DNA of 64,000 nucleotides from Pantoea rodasii (lineage in GTDB: Bacteria; Pseudomonadota; Gammaproteobacteria; Enterobacterales; Enterobacteriaceae). This document shows positions 36,901 to 44,948 of this stretch, one piece after another. The stretch spans positions 1-64,000 of the forward strand of contig NZ_MLFP01000019.1 of NCBI RefSeq assembly GCF_002095465.1. Direction: 5' to 3'. Below the pieces are notes generated by a model that was not told the DNA's origin, did no database searches, and saw only the letters and a program-made list of their open reading frames with translations. A program made the translations under genes and the position numbers. Within the stretch, counting starts at the first letter, position 1. The number at the start of each line of letters is the position of its first letter.

Positions 36901-37055
36901 TGTTAGGCCTGGCACCGCTGCTGCGCGATGTGTTTTTCCAGAGCATGGCGGTGGTGATTATGTTCGGACTGGGCTTTGCGACGATACTGACGCTGTTGGT
37001 TCTGCCGGTGATTTACGCCTGCTTCCACCGCCCTGAGAAAGCGACATCAGCATGA
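33993..37055 (+). CDS. RND multidrug efflux pump (HAE1/AcrB family)
   Basis: A 1020-residue inner-membrane proton antiporter with 12 helices in two repeats, each with a large periplasmic loop. The N-terminus has IDNPIRVWLAILLLGLGGIFAL and FTIKTAVIVTQYPGASAQQVEEEVTLPLE. In TM4 the motif is SMLVDNAIVIVEGV, so the second Asp of AcrB's proton-relay pair (DD) is Asn. This is seen in a VexF/TriC-like subgroup, but worth noting. The C-terminal repeat has GFMALIGLLSLSGMLIRNGIVLVEEIEQ and RLRPILLTAFTTVLGLAPL. No outer-membrane channel gene is adjacent; TolC is presumably used. Confidence 0.9.
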   Translation: MDISKQFIDNPIRVWLAILLLGLGGIFALLNIGRLEDPAFTIKTAVIVTQYPGASAQQVEEEVTLPLENALQQLPYLDNVSSISSNGLSQITVNIASRYHSNELPQIWDELRRRVGDAARFFPPGVAAPFVNDDFGDVFGFFFAISGDNFSNPELVQYAEQLRRELVLVPGVGKVAIGGAIPQQINVDVSLTKMAARGITPAQLSAALSRLNVVSSAGEIKSGTESIRLHPTGEFENIDELSDLLISPMGDTATTRLRDIATLSRGLSESPSSIYHASGRPAVTMGISFIPGVNVIDVGRALEAKLQQMSAEKPAGIEITTFYDQAAEVAHSVNGFIANFLMALAIVVGVLLIFMGVRSGIIIALSLALNVLGTLLIMYLWGIELQRISLGALIIALSMLVDNAIVIVEGVLIARQQGSSRTSAINFVIRRSAFPLLGATIIAILAFAPIGLSQDSTGEYCKSLFQVLLISLMLSWFSALTITPVLIKWWLFKTDKTAAPAAEKSPYDGGFYQLYQRTLNALLQQKTVTLAVMAALLALAIWGFGGVRQNFFPSSNTPIFFVDLWLPYGTDIKATEQMAGDIEKSITGQPGVVSTVTTVGQGSMRFILTYNGQRQYSNYAQIMVRMDDQRNIAALSRRVDDDIARDYPQVNASTKRVMFGPSGGSAIEVRIKGPDPDRMRLIASEVGDILSQDPATDSVRNDWQNRSKVIRPQFNPALGRELGVDKQEIDNALQMNFSGSRVGLYREGADLLPVVVRPPASERQDANHLNNVLVWSQSQQHYIPLSNVVSGFNLEWEDPLILRRDRSRVLTVLTDPSPLSSDTSGDILARVRPQIDHIPLPHGYSIEWGGDAENSSEAQQGVFTTLPLGYLVMFVITVLMFSSLKNAVAIWLTVPLALIGVTPGFLLTGIPFGFMALIGLLSLSGMLIRNGIVLVEEIEQQKQDKAQHEAILYAATSRLRPILLTAFTTVLGLAPLLRDVFFQSMAVVIMFGLGFATILTLLVLPVIYACFHRPEKATSA

Positions 37056-38017
37056 ATGCCACCGGGCTGAATGTCATCAAGACACTCGGCTGCATGGCGG
37101 CCGTGACCTTTTTCACGCTGTATAACACCTGGGACCGCTACGATTATGATTACCACTGGATTCTGGCGTTTCTGACGTTTATCTCAACCATCGCTACACC
37201 GCTGTTTTTCGTCGTGGCCGGCATCATGGATGCCCATGCCGAGCAGGATTTGCGCTGGCAGCTCAATAAGATCCGCAATGTGGTGATCGTGTTTCTGTTC
37301 TGGATGACGATTTACTATCTCTGGGAGCCTTACCAGCGTGGCTATCTGATTCAGCCGTGGTTTGTGTTCTCGTTTATCGTGATTTACAGCTTCAATCCGC
37401 TGCTTTCGTGGCTCAGTCTGCATCGGGTGGCATTTTGCGCGCTGGTCGCTGCCCTGCTGCTGTTTTCCTATGGTTACGATTTGCTGTCGGTACTGTATCC
37501 CGAAGTGCGGGTGTTCAGCCTCGCGCCACAATATCGTATCTGGACCTGGCTGCTGTTTTACCTTACCGGCCAACTGTTATGTGAGCCGGTAATTGCCGAC
37601 TGGCTAAGCCGCAAAAGAGCCGCCCTCGCCGCCGCCCTCGCCCTGCCCTTGATTTACCTGTTCACCTGGTTCTACGAGCAGCACTTCTTCTTCGCGCTGT
37701 TTAAAGCCGACCGCAATGCCTTCCTCCTCACCGGTTCACAAATTTACCTGCTGGTTGTGGCGCTGGTATTGGCCGCCAGCGGCGTGCGCTTTCGTCGCCA
37801 TGTGGCACTTAAAGAGACGCTGTTAGCCACCGTCAGTAAAACCATGACCGGGGTATACATCATGCACTACTCGGTGTTTCACATCGTGACCGCGCTGATC
37901 CCGATCACCTCGCTGGCCACCAAACTCACGCTGATTGTGGTGACTTTTGTGTTTTCGGTGCTGATATCAAAACTGTTTCTTTCCATCACGTTGCTGAAAA
38001 AAGTCATCACTCTTTGA
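37052..38017 (+). CDS. Acyltransferase-3 (OafA/WecH-type) integral membrane protein
   Basis: A 321-residue inner-membrane protein with about ten helices. The N-terminal NVIKTLGCMAAVTFFTLYNTWD corresponds to the family start, although the usual R/H pair of the active site is weak here. FVVAGIMDAHAEQDLRWQLNKIRNVVIVFLFW matches the conserved F-x-x-S/A-G-F region, and a late HYSVFH is present. Such enzymes move acetyl or acyl groups to glycans or lipids at the membrane. It overlaps the RND pump stop by 4 bases, so it is in the same operon, which is unusual. It ends convergently, overlapping the hydrolase gene by 11 bases. Confidence 0.75.
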   Translation: MNATGLNVIKTLGCMAAVTFFTLYNTWDRYDYDYHWILAFLTFISTIATPLFFVVAGIMDAHAEQDLRWQLNKIRNVVIVFLFWMTIYYLWEPYQRGYLIQPWFVFSFIVIYSFNPLLSWLSLHRVAFCALVAALLLFSYGYDLLSVLYPEVRVFSLAPQYRIWTWLLFYLTGQLLCEPVIADWLSRKRAALAAALALPLIYLFTWFYEQHFFFALFKADRNAFLLTGSQIYLLVVALVLAASGVRFRRHVALKETLLATVSKTMTGVYIMHYSVFHIVTALIPITSLATKLTLIVVTFVFSVLISKLFLSITLLKKVITL

Positions 38018-39512
38018 GGCACGATTGCAGATCTGGCTGCGGGCTGCAGGCGATGCGCCGATTAATTTGCGCCATCATATAGGCGAAAAATGGATTGGAC
38101 GTATTGCGCATCAGCGTATCCAGACCCACGGTGAGACTGGCCGTTTCGCCGCGCAGCGAAATGGTGCCGAGACTGATGCCATAGCGATTTTTCTCGCCAG
38201 GTTCGCTGCCATACAGCGAATCCGAAAGCGGGAAAGGCACGGCAATATGCGATAGCGAATACATATCTTGCGGCCACGCCAGCTGCAGCGGGTGCGTCAC
38301 CTCATGGGTTTGATCGGCAGCCGTGATGCGCGCCACCACCTCATAAGTGGTGGGTGAGGCGTTGGTGATCACCGTGGTGGTGTAATGGCGCGGCGCGGCA
38401 GGCAGTAAATCGTTGACCGCTGAATACAGCGCAGGCCGGAACAGCGCGCGTAAGTTGGCCGCCTGGTTGATATCGAAAATCACTAACTGGCTGCCGTTGT
38501 CCGGCAGATAACGATATAGCGCACTGACCACCGCGCGGGTACTGACGGTGGAATCGAGGATCGACTGGAACGTCAGCACCGGCGGTAAGCCACGTATTTC
38601 GCCATCGCGGGCGAGTTGCACCACCTGTTCCTGCAACGCCTGGGTTAACAGCCACGATTGACGTGCCGCTCGCACCGGGAACGAATTGTATTTAAACGGG
38701 TTATATTCCGGCACGATGTTCAGCCACGCGGCTTTGGCAAACACCGGGAACACCGCGGGCCACCCCGCTAATCCGGCAAAGCGGGCGTAAGCGGTGACGC
38801 CAATCATCGGCGACAGCAGCAACACCTGCTGCGGTTGGCGCAGACTCGGATTCTGCTGAGCATCGAGCACATATTTCATCGCCAGCGCGCCGCCGTTGGA
38901 GTAGCCCACCAGATGCAACGGGACTTGCGTGCCCGCCAGGCGCGTGGCTTCACGCACGGCCAAACGTGTGGCGGCAAGCCACATTTTCCAGTCAACTTTG
39001 GTTAACGATCCCGGTGCGGTGCCGTGGCCGGGCAATCTCGGCACCACCGCGATATAACCTTGTTGCTGATAAGCCTGAGCCAGATAACGCATGCTGTAGG
39101 GCGAATCCGTTAATCCGTGCAACAGCACCGCCGCACCTTTGATTGCACCCGTGGGTTTCAGCACAAACGAACGATTCCATTCAGTGGAAAATCCTGCCGG
39201 ATAGACGGGGCTTTGCGCGTAATAGCGGTTAAGCGAGGTTTTCTCTTCGTCGCTCAGTTGATCGGTGACGTTGCGCTTCATCTGCTGGAAAATTACATCT
39301 TCCTGCGCCAGGTAATCGGCGAAGCTGGCGTGATCCATCTGATCCACCGTCATTTCATCAGCCGCCCAGGTATGCCAGCGATGCAGCGGCGGCCCCTGCT
39401 CAGACTGATAGCCGCGAATCAGCAAAAACATAATCAGCAGAGACAGCAGGCTCAGGATGATTCTTTTCAGCCACTGACGCGCAGAAGCACGCTGCACCGT
39501 GTCAGAAGCCAT
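38007..39512 (-). CDS. Membrane-anchored alpha/beta hydrolase
   Basis: About 501 residues from the ATG at 39512, chosen because the longer frame back to 39650 runs through the PagP gene. An N-terminal signal anchor ([22 protein letters not shown]) places the catalytic part in the periplasm. The hydrolase core shows [21 protein letters not shown] (oxyanion region), [12 protein letters not shown], and the nucleophile elbow [14 protein letters not shown]. The [17 protein letters not shown] and [17 protein letters not shown] segments probably carry the acid and histidine. It resembles lysophospholipase/esterase proteins. It overlaps the 3' end of pagP by 11 bases and so is probably co-translated with it, suggesting a role in outer-membrane lipid handling. 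Confidence 0.75.
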   Translation of the reverse strand: MASDTVQRASARQWLKRIILSLLSLLIMFLLIRGYQSEQGPPLHRWHTWAADEMTVDQMDHASFADYLAQEDVIFQQMKRNVTDQLSDEEKTSLNRYYAQSPVYPAGFSTEWNRSFVLKPTGAIKGAAVLLHGLTDSPYSMRYLAQAYQQQGYIAVVPRLPGHGTAPGSLTKVDWKMWLAATRLAVREATRLAGTQVPLHLVGYSNGGALAMKYVLDAQQNPSLRQPQQVLLLSPMIGVTAYARFAGLAGWPAVFPVFAKAAWLNIVPEYNPFKYNSFPVRAARQSWLLTQALQEQVVQLARDGEIRGLPPVLTFQSILDSTVSTRAVVSALYRYLPDNGSQLVIFDINQAANLRALFRPALYSAVNDLLPAAPRHYTTTVITNASPTTYEVVARITAADQTHEVTHPLQLAWPQDMYSLSHIAVPFPLSDSLYGSEPGEKNRYGISLGTISLRGETASLTVGLDTLMRNTSNPFFAYMMAQINRRIACSPQPDLQSCLKE

Positions 39513-40059
39513 AGCGGAACCAGGCAAATAGCACGTTGCCGTTATTGTAGGTTCCGGGAATATAGGTGAACTGCACGTTAAGATTTTTATAGCCTGCGGA
39601 GAATAACGGCAAAACGATCGGTAGCGGCACATAGTTGGCAAAATCATCACGTGCGGTAATGCCCGCCGTCAGTCCCAACCCTAAGCGCACATCGCGTGCC
39701 TCATCCAGATACCAGCCCTTTTCCCAGCCGTACCCGATGATCGGCTGCCACATATTGTGCGAATCCTTAAATGCCATCGCATACAGCGCGCTCCAGTCAC
39801 CGTCCTCGTTGTAGCGCGATACACCAAAACCGCCACCCCACGGTGATTCGTTGTAGTTGTCGGTTTTGTCTTTGTCGTAGGCGAAACGGGCATGCCAGCT
39901 GATGAACGGCAAATAGAGATCGTAATATTGTGGCTGCTCCCAGGTTTGCGAGACATCCTGCTTGAGCCATTCCCAGCCGTCACTCAATGTGCCCGCCGCC
40001 AGGGCCGGGAAGGTCAAAACACTTAATGAGATACACAACGCCACCAGAAAAGTTCGCAT
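39502..40059 (-). CDS. pagP: Lipid A palmitoyltransferase PagP
   Basis: A 185-residue precursor from the ATG at 40059, which has AAAAGGAT before it (the frame continues upstream to 40098). The signal peptide ends LAAG. An amphipathic helix [53 protein letters not shown] carries the catalytic His (SWHARF). Asp and Ser residues follow in [19 protein letters not shown]. The eight-stranded barrel ends LFAWFRYGF. PagP moves a palmitoyl chain from phospholipid to lipid A in the outer leaflet. It lies upstream of and overlaps the hydrolase gene. Confidence 0.93.
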   Translation of the reverse strand: MRTFLVALCISLSVLTFPALAAGTLSDGWEWLKQDVSQTWEQPQYYDLYLPFISWHARFAYDKDKTDNYNESPWGGGFGVSRYNEDGDWSALYAMAFKDSHNMWQPIIGYGWEKGWYLDEARDVRLGLGLTAGITARDDFANYVPLPIVLPLFSAGYKNLNVQFTYIPGTYNNGNVLFAWFRYGF

Positions 40060-40268
40060 GGGTGATCCTTTTGCAAAAGCACCGATGATAGTGAGCAAGG
40101 TAAACAGCCGGGATGATCTGTGTGCCCATACCGGGCAGACCGTCAGGGAATATTATAGTTGTTGAGTGAAGGTTAAGGGGCTGCGCAAAGTATCCTGTTG
40201 CGTGGCACATTCCATAAGAACGAGGTCGATTTGACTGGAGGTGAAGACTTAAGCAAACTATGCTCTTT

Positions 40269-40287
40269 TGTATTAACAGTTAATACA
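40269..40287. promoter_or_regulatory. Palindromic operator of the ParDE promoter
   Basis: TGTATTAAC-A-GTTAATACA is a perfect 9+1+9 palindrome 11 bases before the ParD start codon. The position and form fit autoregulation by a CopG/ribbon-helix-helix antitoxin. Confidence 0.75.
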
Positions 40288-40298
40288 CGGTGAGTTCA

Positions 40299-40541
40299 AT
40301 GAGAAAAATAACGTCAGTTAGCGTTGGTGAACAACTCGATAACTTTATCTCCCGCATGGTTGATTCAGGGCGATATGGATCAGCCAGTGAAGTGATGCGT
40401 TCGGCTTTGCGGCTGCTGGAACAACAGGAATCACATGATCAAGTTGTCCGAAATGCCGTAGTTGAAGGATTGGAAAGTGGCGAAAGCCCGCGTTCACTGC
40501 GTGAGATTGCCGCTGAAAGAAAGAAGCTCAATCGTGTATAA
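40299..40541 (+). CDS. parD: ParD-type antitoxin (CopG/ribbon-helix-helix)
   Basis: An 80-residue protein starting MRKITSVSVGEQLDNFISRMVDSGRYGSASEVMRSALRLLEQQE, the ribbon-helix-helix of the ParD/CC2985 family. A C-terminal part binds toxin (VVEGLESGESPRSLREIAAERKK). The ATG at 40299 was preferred to a GTG at 40290. It overlaps the toxin gene by 8 bases, so the pair is translationally coupled. It neutralises ParE and represses its own promoter through the upstream palindrome. Confidence 0.87.
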   Translation: MRKITSVSVGEQLDNFISRMVDSGRYGSASEVMRSALRLLEQQESHDQVVRNAVVEGLESGESPRSLREIAAERKKLNRV

Positions 40542-40824
40542 ACTGTCTGAACTTGCCGACAGTGACTTTTCCAATATTTATGACTACACCCTGCTTAAAT
40601 TTGGTGAAGCACAAGCCGATCGCTACACCGACGCATTGGATGAGTTTCTTGAAACATTGTCGAAAATGCCTGAGATGGGACAGGATTACCCGCGGGTGCA
40701 GGATGTAAAACGTATTGTTTTCCAGTCGCACACCATTTTTTATACTGCCTCTCCTTATGGGATATTTATTGCCCGAATTTTACATCAACAGATGGACACG
40801 GCTCGTCACTTACCCGACTTTTAA
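40534..40824 (+). CDS. parE: ParE-type toxin
   Basis: A 96-residue RelE/ParE-fold toxin starting at GTG 40534 inside the antitoxin stop region. Seen are VYKLSELADSDFSNIYDYTLLKFGEAQADRYTDALDEFLETLSKMPEMGQDYPR, the KRIVFQSHTIFYTASPYGIFIARILHQQMD core and a short tail. ParE toxins inhibit DNA gyrase. Being a complete pair with an intact operator, it probably acts as a stabiliser of the plasmid or island. Longer frames starting at 40462 are shadows of the antitoxin gene. Confidence 0.87.
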   Translation: MYKLSELADSDFSNIYDYTLLKFGEAQADRYTDALDEFLETLSKMPEMGQDYPRVQDVKRIVFQSHTIFYTASPYGIFIARILHQQMDTARHLPDF

Positions 40825-40901
40825 TTCCACCTCAAGCTCCCTACCTCGCCCCTAATCTTCCTCGACAACGCTTTTTTTACCTTTTCCACTCATCCCATCT
40901 T

Positions 40902-40920
40902 GATAACGATAACGATTTTC
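40902..40920. promoter_or_regulatory. Fur box upstream of the FecI-type sigma gene
   Basis: GATAACGATAACGATTTTC matches the Fur consensus at 15 of 19 positions (hexamers GATAAC twice, then GATTTTC). It ends 63 bases before the sigma factor start and should repress the signalling operon in iron-replete cells. Confidence 0.7.
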
Positions 40921-40982
40921 ATTCAAATACAGGCTGTCACTCTTTCACGCATGCAGCCGTGTGCGGTTGTTGGGAAGCTACC

Positions 40983-41483
40983 TTGTCAGCCTTTGAGCGT
41001 TACTACACGGAACTGTTCCGGTTTTTAAGCGGTAAGTTGCGGGATAAGCATCTCGCAGAAGAGATGACCCAGGAAACATTCAGCCGCGCGCTGGCTTCCC
41101 AGGAACAGATTTCCTCACACCGCGGTTTGCTCTACCATATCGCCAGAAATCTTTTGGTTGATCGCTATCGCCTGCAAAAACAGTATGAACCTTCGCAAGA
41201 CATTGCCGCTGATGAGTTGCTGGCTCCGGGGCACGAACAGCCCGACAGCCTGCTGGAGAACCAGCGCTATATGGATCACATCGTTGCCGCCATTGAGACC
41301 CTGCCGCCACGCTGTCGCGAGGCGTTTATTCGCCATCGCATTGAGGGGCAGTCGCAAAGCGAAGTCGCGGCCAGCATGGGCATTTCCACCAACATGGTGG
41401 AAAAACACATCATCCGCGCCATGCTTGCCTGTCGTGCCAGCCGTGACAGCTGGCGTGCCGAACAGTCAACAAGGAAGTCATGA
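40983..41483 (+). CDS. ECF sigma factor, FecI-type
   Basis: About 166 residues from TTG 40983 (GGGAAG 5 bases upstream); a GTG at 40959 is in frame but lacks a good site. Region 2 is FERYYTELFRFLSGKLRDKHLAEEMTQETFSRALAS with LLYHIARNLLVDRYR. Region 4 is ETLPPRCREAFIRHRIEGQSQSEVAASMGISTNMVEKHIIRAMLACR, typical of FecI/FpvI-group sigmas. It is activated through FecR when the outer receptor binds its siderophore, and transcribes the receptor operon. The 3' end overlaps the FecR-like gene. Confidence 0.88.
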   Translation: MSAFERYYTELFRFLSGKLRDKHLAEEMTQETFSRALASQEQISSHRGLLYHIARNLLVDRYRLQKQYEPSQDIAADELLAPGHEQPDSLLENQRYMDHIVAAIETLPPRCREAFIRHRIEGQSQSEVAASMGISTNMVEKHIIRAMLACRASRDSWRAEQSTRKS

Positions 41484-42520
41484 TGACGCGTGATGATCAA
41501 CAGACCCCTGCCGAACAGGCGATTCACTGGCTGCTGCGTCAACAGGAAGGCCTGACGCCAGCCGAGGAAGCGGCATTCCAGCGCTGGTTAAACATCCCCG
41601 CTCATCAGGCGGAATATCAGGATTTAAGCGGCTTGTGGCAACAAACCGCGCAGATACCCGTCGCATCTGTCACGCATCTTCGCCCGGCACCCGCTCCTCG
41701 CCGCTTATGGCGTCCTGTGCTGGCTGGCTGTGCCCTGTTGTTGCTGGCAGCGGTGCTGTACTTCCCGCTGCGCAACGAGTTTGCGGCACCCACTTACAGC
41801 GCGAGCTGGCATACCGGACGAGGCGAGATGCGCACGGTTGAATTGCCTGATGGCAGCCGCGTCTCGCTGGATGCGGGTACCCGGCTAAACGTGCGCTATT
41901 TTGCTAATCGCAGAGAAGTGGACATGCCGCAAGGTCAGGCTTTCTTCCAGGTTACGCACAATCCTCAGCAACCGTTCAACGTGTTGAGCGGCCCCTCACG
42001 CGTCACCGTGGTCGGCACCGAGTTTAGCGTGCGCTACCTGCCACACACCATGAGCGGTGACGGAACCTATGTGGCGGTCAGCGCTGGCGCCGTGCGCGTT
42101 GGCCCACGAGAGAACTGGCAGAACCGCTGGTGGCGCGCCATGCAGCATCTGCACCTTCCTCAGGCTCAGCGCCATATCACCGTGCTGCGCGCATCGGAAC
42201 GTTCATTGACCGATGCACAGGGGCGACTGATATCGCGTTCGTCATTGCCAGCAGAGAGCATTGCCGCCTGGCGTGATGACCGCATAGTGCTGGATAACAC
42301 CCGGTTGGATATGGCATTAGCGGAATTTGCCCGCTATCGCGATGTCTCTTTGGTGCTGAATTCGCCGGGCGTCGCCGCATTACGCGTGAGCGGCAGTTTT
42401 GACACCGAACGTGTCGATAGCTTTGCCAGGGCGCTGCCACGCGTGCTGCCAGTGAAAATAAAAAATGTTAAAAATCAGATGATTGTCACCTCATCGATGG
42501 AAACGTTAAAAAATAATTAA
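41480..42520 (+). CDS. FecR-type anti-sigma/sigma-regulator
   Basis: A 346-residue inner-membrane protein. The cytosolic N-terminal DUF4880/sigma-binding part is TPAEQAIHWLLRQQEGLTPAEEAAFQRWLNIPAHQAEYQDL. One helix (LWRPVLAGCALLLLAAVLYF, about residues 78-97) is followed by a periplasmic FecR domain with WHTGRGEMRTVELPDGSRVSLDAGTRLNV and GQAFFQVTHNPQQPFNVLSGPSRVTVVGTEFSVRY. It ends in an STN-like C-terminal part (MALAEFARYRDVSLVL). It relays the receptor signal to the sigma. ATG 41480 overlaps the sigma stop by 4 bases. Confidence 0.9.
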   Translation: MMTRDDQQTPAEQAIHWLLRQQEGLTPAEEAAFQRWLNIPAHQAEYQDLSGLWQQTAQIPVASVTHLRPAPAPRRLWRPVLAGCALLLLAAVLYFPLRNEFAAPTYSASWHTGRGEMRTVELPDGSRVSLDAGTRLNVRYFANRREVDMPQGQAFFQVTHNPQQPFNVLSGPSRVTVVGTEFSVRYLPHTMSGDGTYVAVSAGAVRVGPRENWQNRWWRAMQHLHLPQAQRHITVLRASERSLTDAQGRLISRSSLPAESIAAWRDDRIVLDNTRLDMALAEFARYRDVSLVLNSPGVAALRVSGSFDTERVDSFARALPRVLPVKIKNVKNQMIVTSSMETLKNN

Positions 42521-42524
42521 AAGG

Positions 42525-42550
42525 GACGTCAGGGTTTTACCCTGCGCGTC
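42525..42550 (+). terminator. Hairpin between FecR and receptor genes
   Basis: The stem CAGGGT/ACCCTG with outer GACG/CGTC begins 5 bases after the FecR stop. It may partly end the signalling transcript before the receptor's own Fur-controlled promoter. Confidence 0.45.
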
Positions 42551-42560
42551 GTCTTCAGAA

Positions 42561-42580
42561 GAGAATGATTATTATTCATC
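42561..42580. promoter_or_regulatory. Fur-box-like site upstream of the second TonB receptor
   Basis: GAGAATGATTATTATTCATC resembles the Fur consensus, with GAATGAT / ATTATTCAT dyad symmetry, 19 bases before the receptor start. It is weaker than the site at 16392. Confidence 0.6.
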
Positions 42581-42599
42581 TTAAATCTGGGGATTACGA

Positions 42600-44948
42600 A
42601 TGGCTGTTATTTCTGTTTTACGCGCGTTGCGTACACCGCATCTTGCGGTCGCGCTGGCGGCGGCGTTACCGGCTGCGGGTATCTACGCAGCGGCGACGTT
42701 GTCATTGGCTCTGCCCGCGCAACCGCTGGCTACCTCACTTAATCAACTGGCGCGCCAGGCCAATGTGCAACTGATTGCGGCACCCGCTACCCTTGCCAAT
42801 AAAATGGCCCCGGCGGTCAGCGGATCGATGACGTTAGAAGGCGCGCTGAGCCAGTTATTAACGGGCAGCGGGCTCAACGCCAGGTTGAACGGTGATACCG
42901 TGTCCATCACGCCATCCGCTACCGGTGAAGACACGCTCACCGTGAACAAATCGCTCGACGCCTCTTCCGCCGTGCCGCAGCAAACCACCAGCGCCAGCAA
43001 AACGGATACGCCACTGCTTGAAGTGCCGCAGTCGGTTTCCGTGATTACGCGTCAGCAATTGGACCGCCAGAATGTCCAAAGCGTCACCGAAGCGTTGCGC
43101 TACGTGCCGGGAGTGAAAACCGAAACCTACGGAGTCGATCCAAAAGGCTATGACTGGATTTACATTCGCGGCTTCAACGCCCTGACCACCAACGATTACC
43201 GTGACGGCCTGCGCCAGCTCAACAACAGCTACAGCTATTTCCGTACCGAGCCCTACGCGCTCGAACGTGTCGATATTGTGCGCGGTCCCTCATCAACCCT
43301 GTTTGGCCTCGGTGATGCTGGCGGGATCGTGAACCGCGTCAGTAAAATGCCTGACGCACGCGGCGTGCATGAAGTCGAAGTTCAACTGGGGAATTTCAAC
43401 CGCCGCCAGGCGCAGTTTGATATGAGCGATAAGCTCGATGATGAAGGTCAATGGCTGTATCGCGTGGTCGGTCTTGCACGTGACAGCGATACCCAGTTCC
43501 AGTATCGCGATGGACCGCGCGTCGAAGATAATCGCCTTTACCTTGCGCCAACGTTGACCTGGCTGCCTTCCGCCGATACCAGCCTGACGCTGCGCGCTGA
43601 TTACCTGCGTGATACCTCCGGCGGCACCGTGGCAGTGTTGACCAATCCAGGCAACAAAACCACCGATACGCTGCTCGGCGATTACAACTACAACCGCTTC
43701 CGTCAGGAGCAATACAGCGTTGGCTATGAGTTCAGTCAGCAGCTCTCAGAAGGCATCAAGTTCCGCCAGAACCTGCGCTATGGCCAGACTGACACCATTT
43801 TGAATAACCTGCTGCCGGGCGATCCGGACTTCACCACCAACACCGTGTCCCGCAACGCCATTCGTTTTGATGAGCACATGAAAGCCTTCAACATCGATAA
43901 CCAGCTGCAGATGGATTTCAACACGGCGTCTGTCGCGCACACGCTGCTGGCCGGGGTGGATTACAGCTGGCTGGATGCTAACGCCAAACGCTTCAGCGCC
44001 GTTGCGCCTGCGCTCAGCATCACTAATCCGGTTTACGGTCTGGATATTGCCGATCCGACCAACGCCGTGAACAACAACGATCAAACCACCGCCCAGTTGG
44101 GTGTGTACCTGCAGGATCAAATTCATGTGACCGACCAATGGCTGGTGACGCTCGGCGGACGTCATGACGATATCAGCATGCGCACGCAGAACAACCTGAG
44201 CGGCAGCAGCTCATGGGTGGACAAAGATGCCTGGACGGGCCGCGCGGGATTAACCTATCTGGTCGGCAACGGTTTGGCACCGTACATCAGCTACGCTGAG
44301 TCTTTCGTACCCAACAGCGGCACCGACAGCCAGAACCGCACCTTCGACCCGAGCAAGGCGCATCAGTATGAGATTGGGGTGAAATATCAGCCGGACAGCA
44401 ACCTGCTGATGACGCTGGCCGCATTTGATATCACCAAATCCAACGTGCTCACCAATGAAATCGTCGATGGCCTCGCCACGGGTTATCAGGTGGCATCGGG
44501 TGAAGTGCGCTCACGCGGCATCGAGTGGGAAACGCAGGCCCAGCTGACGTCTAACCTCGATGTGCTGGCTTCCTACACCTACACCGATGCCGAGATATCC
44601 AAAAGCAACAATGGCGATCAGGGCAAGCAGCAGGCTAACGTGCCGAAAAACATGGCATCGGCATGGCTGAACTACGGCTTCCATCAGGGCATCTTTGATG
44701 GTCTGTTGCTGAGCACTGGCGTGCGTTACATCGGCAGCATGTACGGCGACAACGCCAACACCATCCCGGTGAAGAATTTCACTCTGGTGGATGCGGGCGT
44801 GAAATATCAGGTGAACAGAAATATTCAGGTCGGATTCAACGTGCAGAACCTGTTTGATCATCACTATGTCGGCACCTGCGATGGCGATACCAGCTGCTAT
44901 CCTGGCCAGGAACGCACCTTTATAGGCTCGCTGAAACTGAACTTCTGA
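42600..44948 (+). CDS. TonB-dependent siderophore receptor with STN signalling domain (FhuE/FpvA-type)
   Basis: A 782-residue receptor. A signal peptide is followed by an STN domain at about residues 40-115 (LALPAQPLATSLNQLARQANVQL, GALSQLLTGSGLNARLNGDTVSITP), needed for FecR contact. The TonB box is DTLTVNKS. The plug has VPQSVSVITRQQLDRQNVQSVTEALRYVPGV, IYIRGFNALT, and ERVDIVRGPSSTLFGLGDAGGIVNRVSKMP. The barrel ends ERTFIGSLKLNF. CDGDTSCYPGQE near the end is typical of FhuE-like hydroxamate receptors. The gene start (GGGG 8 bases before ATG) follows a Fur-like site. TGATG couples it to a FhuD-like gene. Confidence 0.9.
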   Translation: MAVISVLRALRTPHLAVALAAALPAAGIYAAATLSLALPAQPLATSLNQLARQANVQLIAAPATLANKMAPAVSGSMTLEGALSQLLTGSGLNARLNGDTVSITPSATGEDTLTVNKSLDASSAVPQQTTSASKTDTPLLEVPQSVSVITRQQLDRQNVQSVTEALRYVPGVKTETYGVDPKGYDWIYIRGFNALTTNDYRDGLRQLNNSYSYFRTEPYALERVDIVRGPSSTLFGLGDAGGIVNRVSKMPDARGVHEVEVQLGNFNRRQAQFDMSDKLDDEGQWLYRVVGLARDSDTQFQYRDGPRVEDNRLYLAPTLTWLPSADTSLTLRADYLRDTSGGTVAVLTNPGNKTTDTLLGDYNYNRFRQEQYSVGYEFSQQLSEGIKFRQNLRYGQTDTILNNLLPGDPDFTTNTVSRNAIRFDEHMKAFNIDNQLQMDFNTASVAHTLLAGVDYSWLDANAKRFSAVAPALSITNPVYGLDIADPTNAVNNNDQTTAQLGVYLQDQIHVTDQWLVTLGGRHDDISMRTQNNLSGSSSWVDKDAWTGRAGLTYLVGNGLAPYISYAESFVPNSGTDSQNRTFDPSKAHQYEIGVKYQPDSNLLMTLAAFDITKSNVLTNEIVDGLATGYQVASGEVRSRGIEWETQAQLTSNLDVLASYTYTDAEISKSNNGDQGKQQANVPKNMASAWLNYGFHQGIFDGLLLSTGVRYIGSMYGDNANTIPVKNFTLVDAGVKYQVNRNIQVGFNVQNLFDHHYVGTCDGDTSCYPGQERTFIGSLKLNF

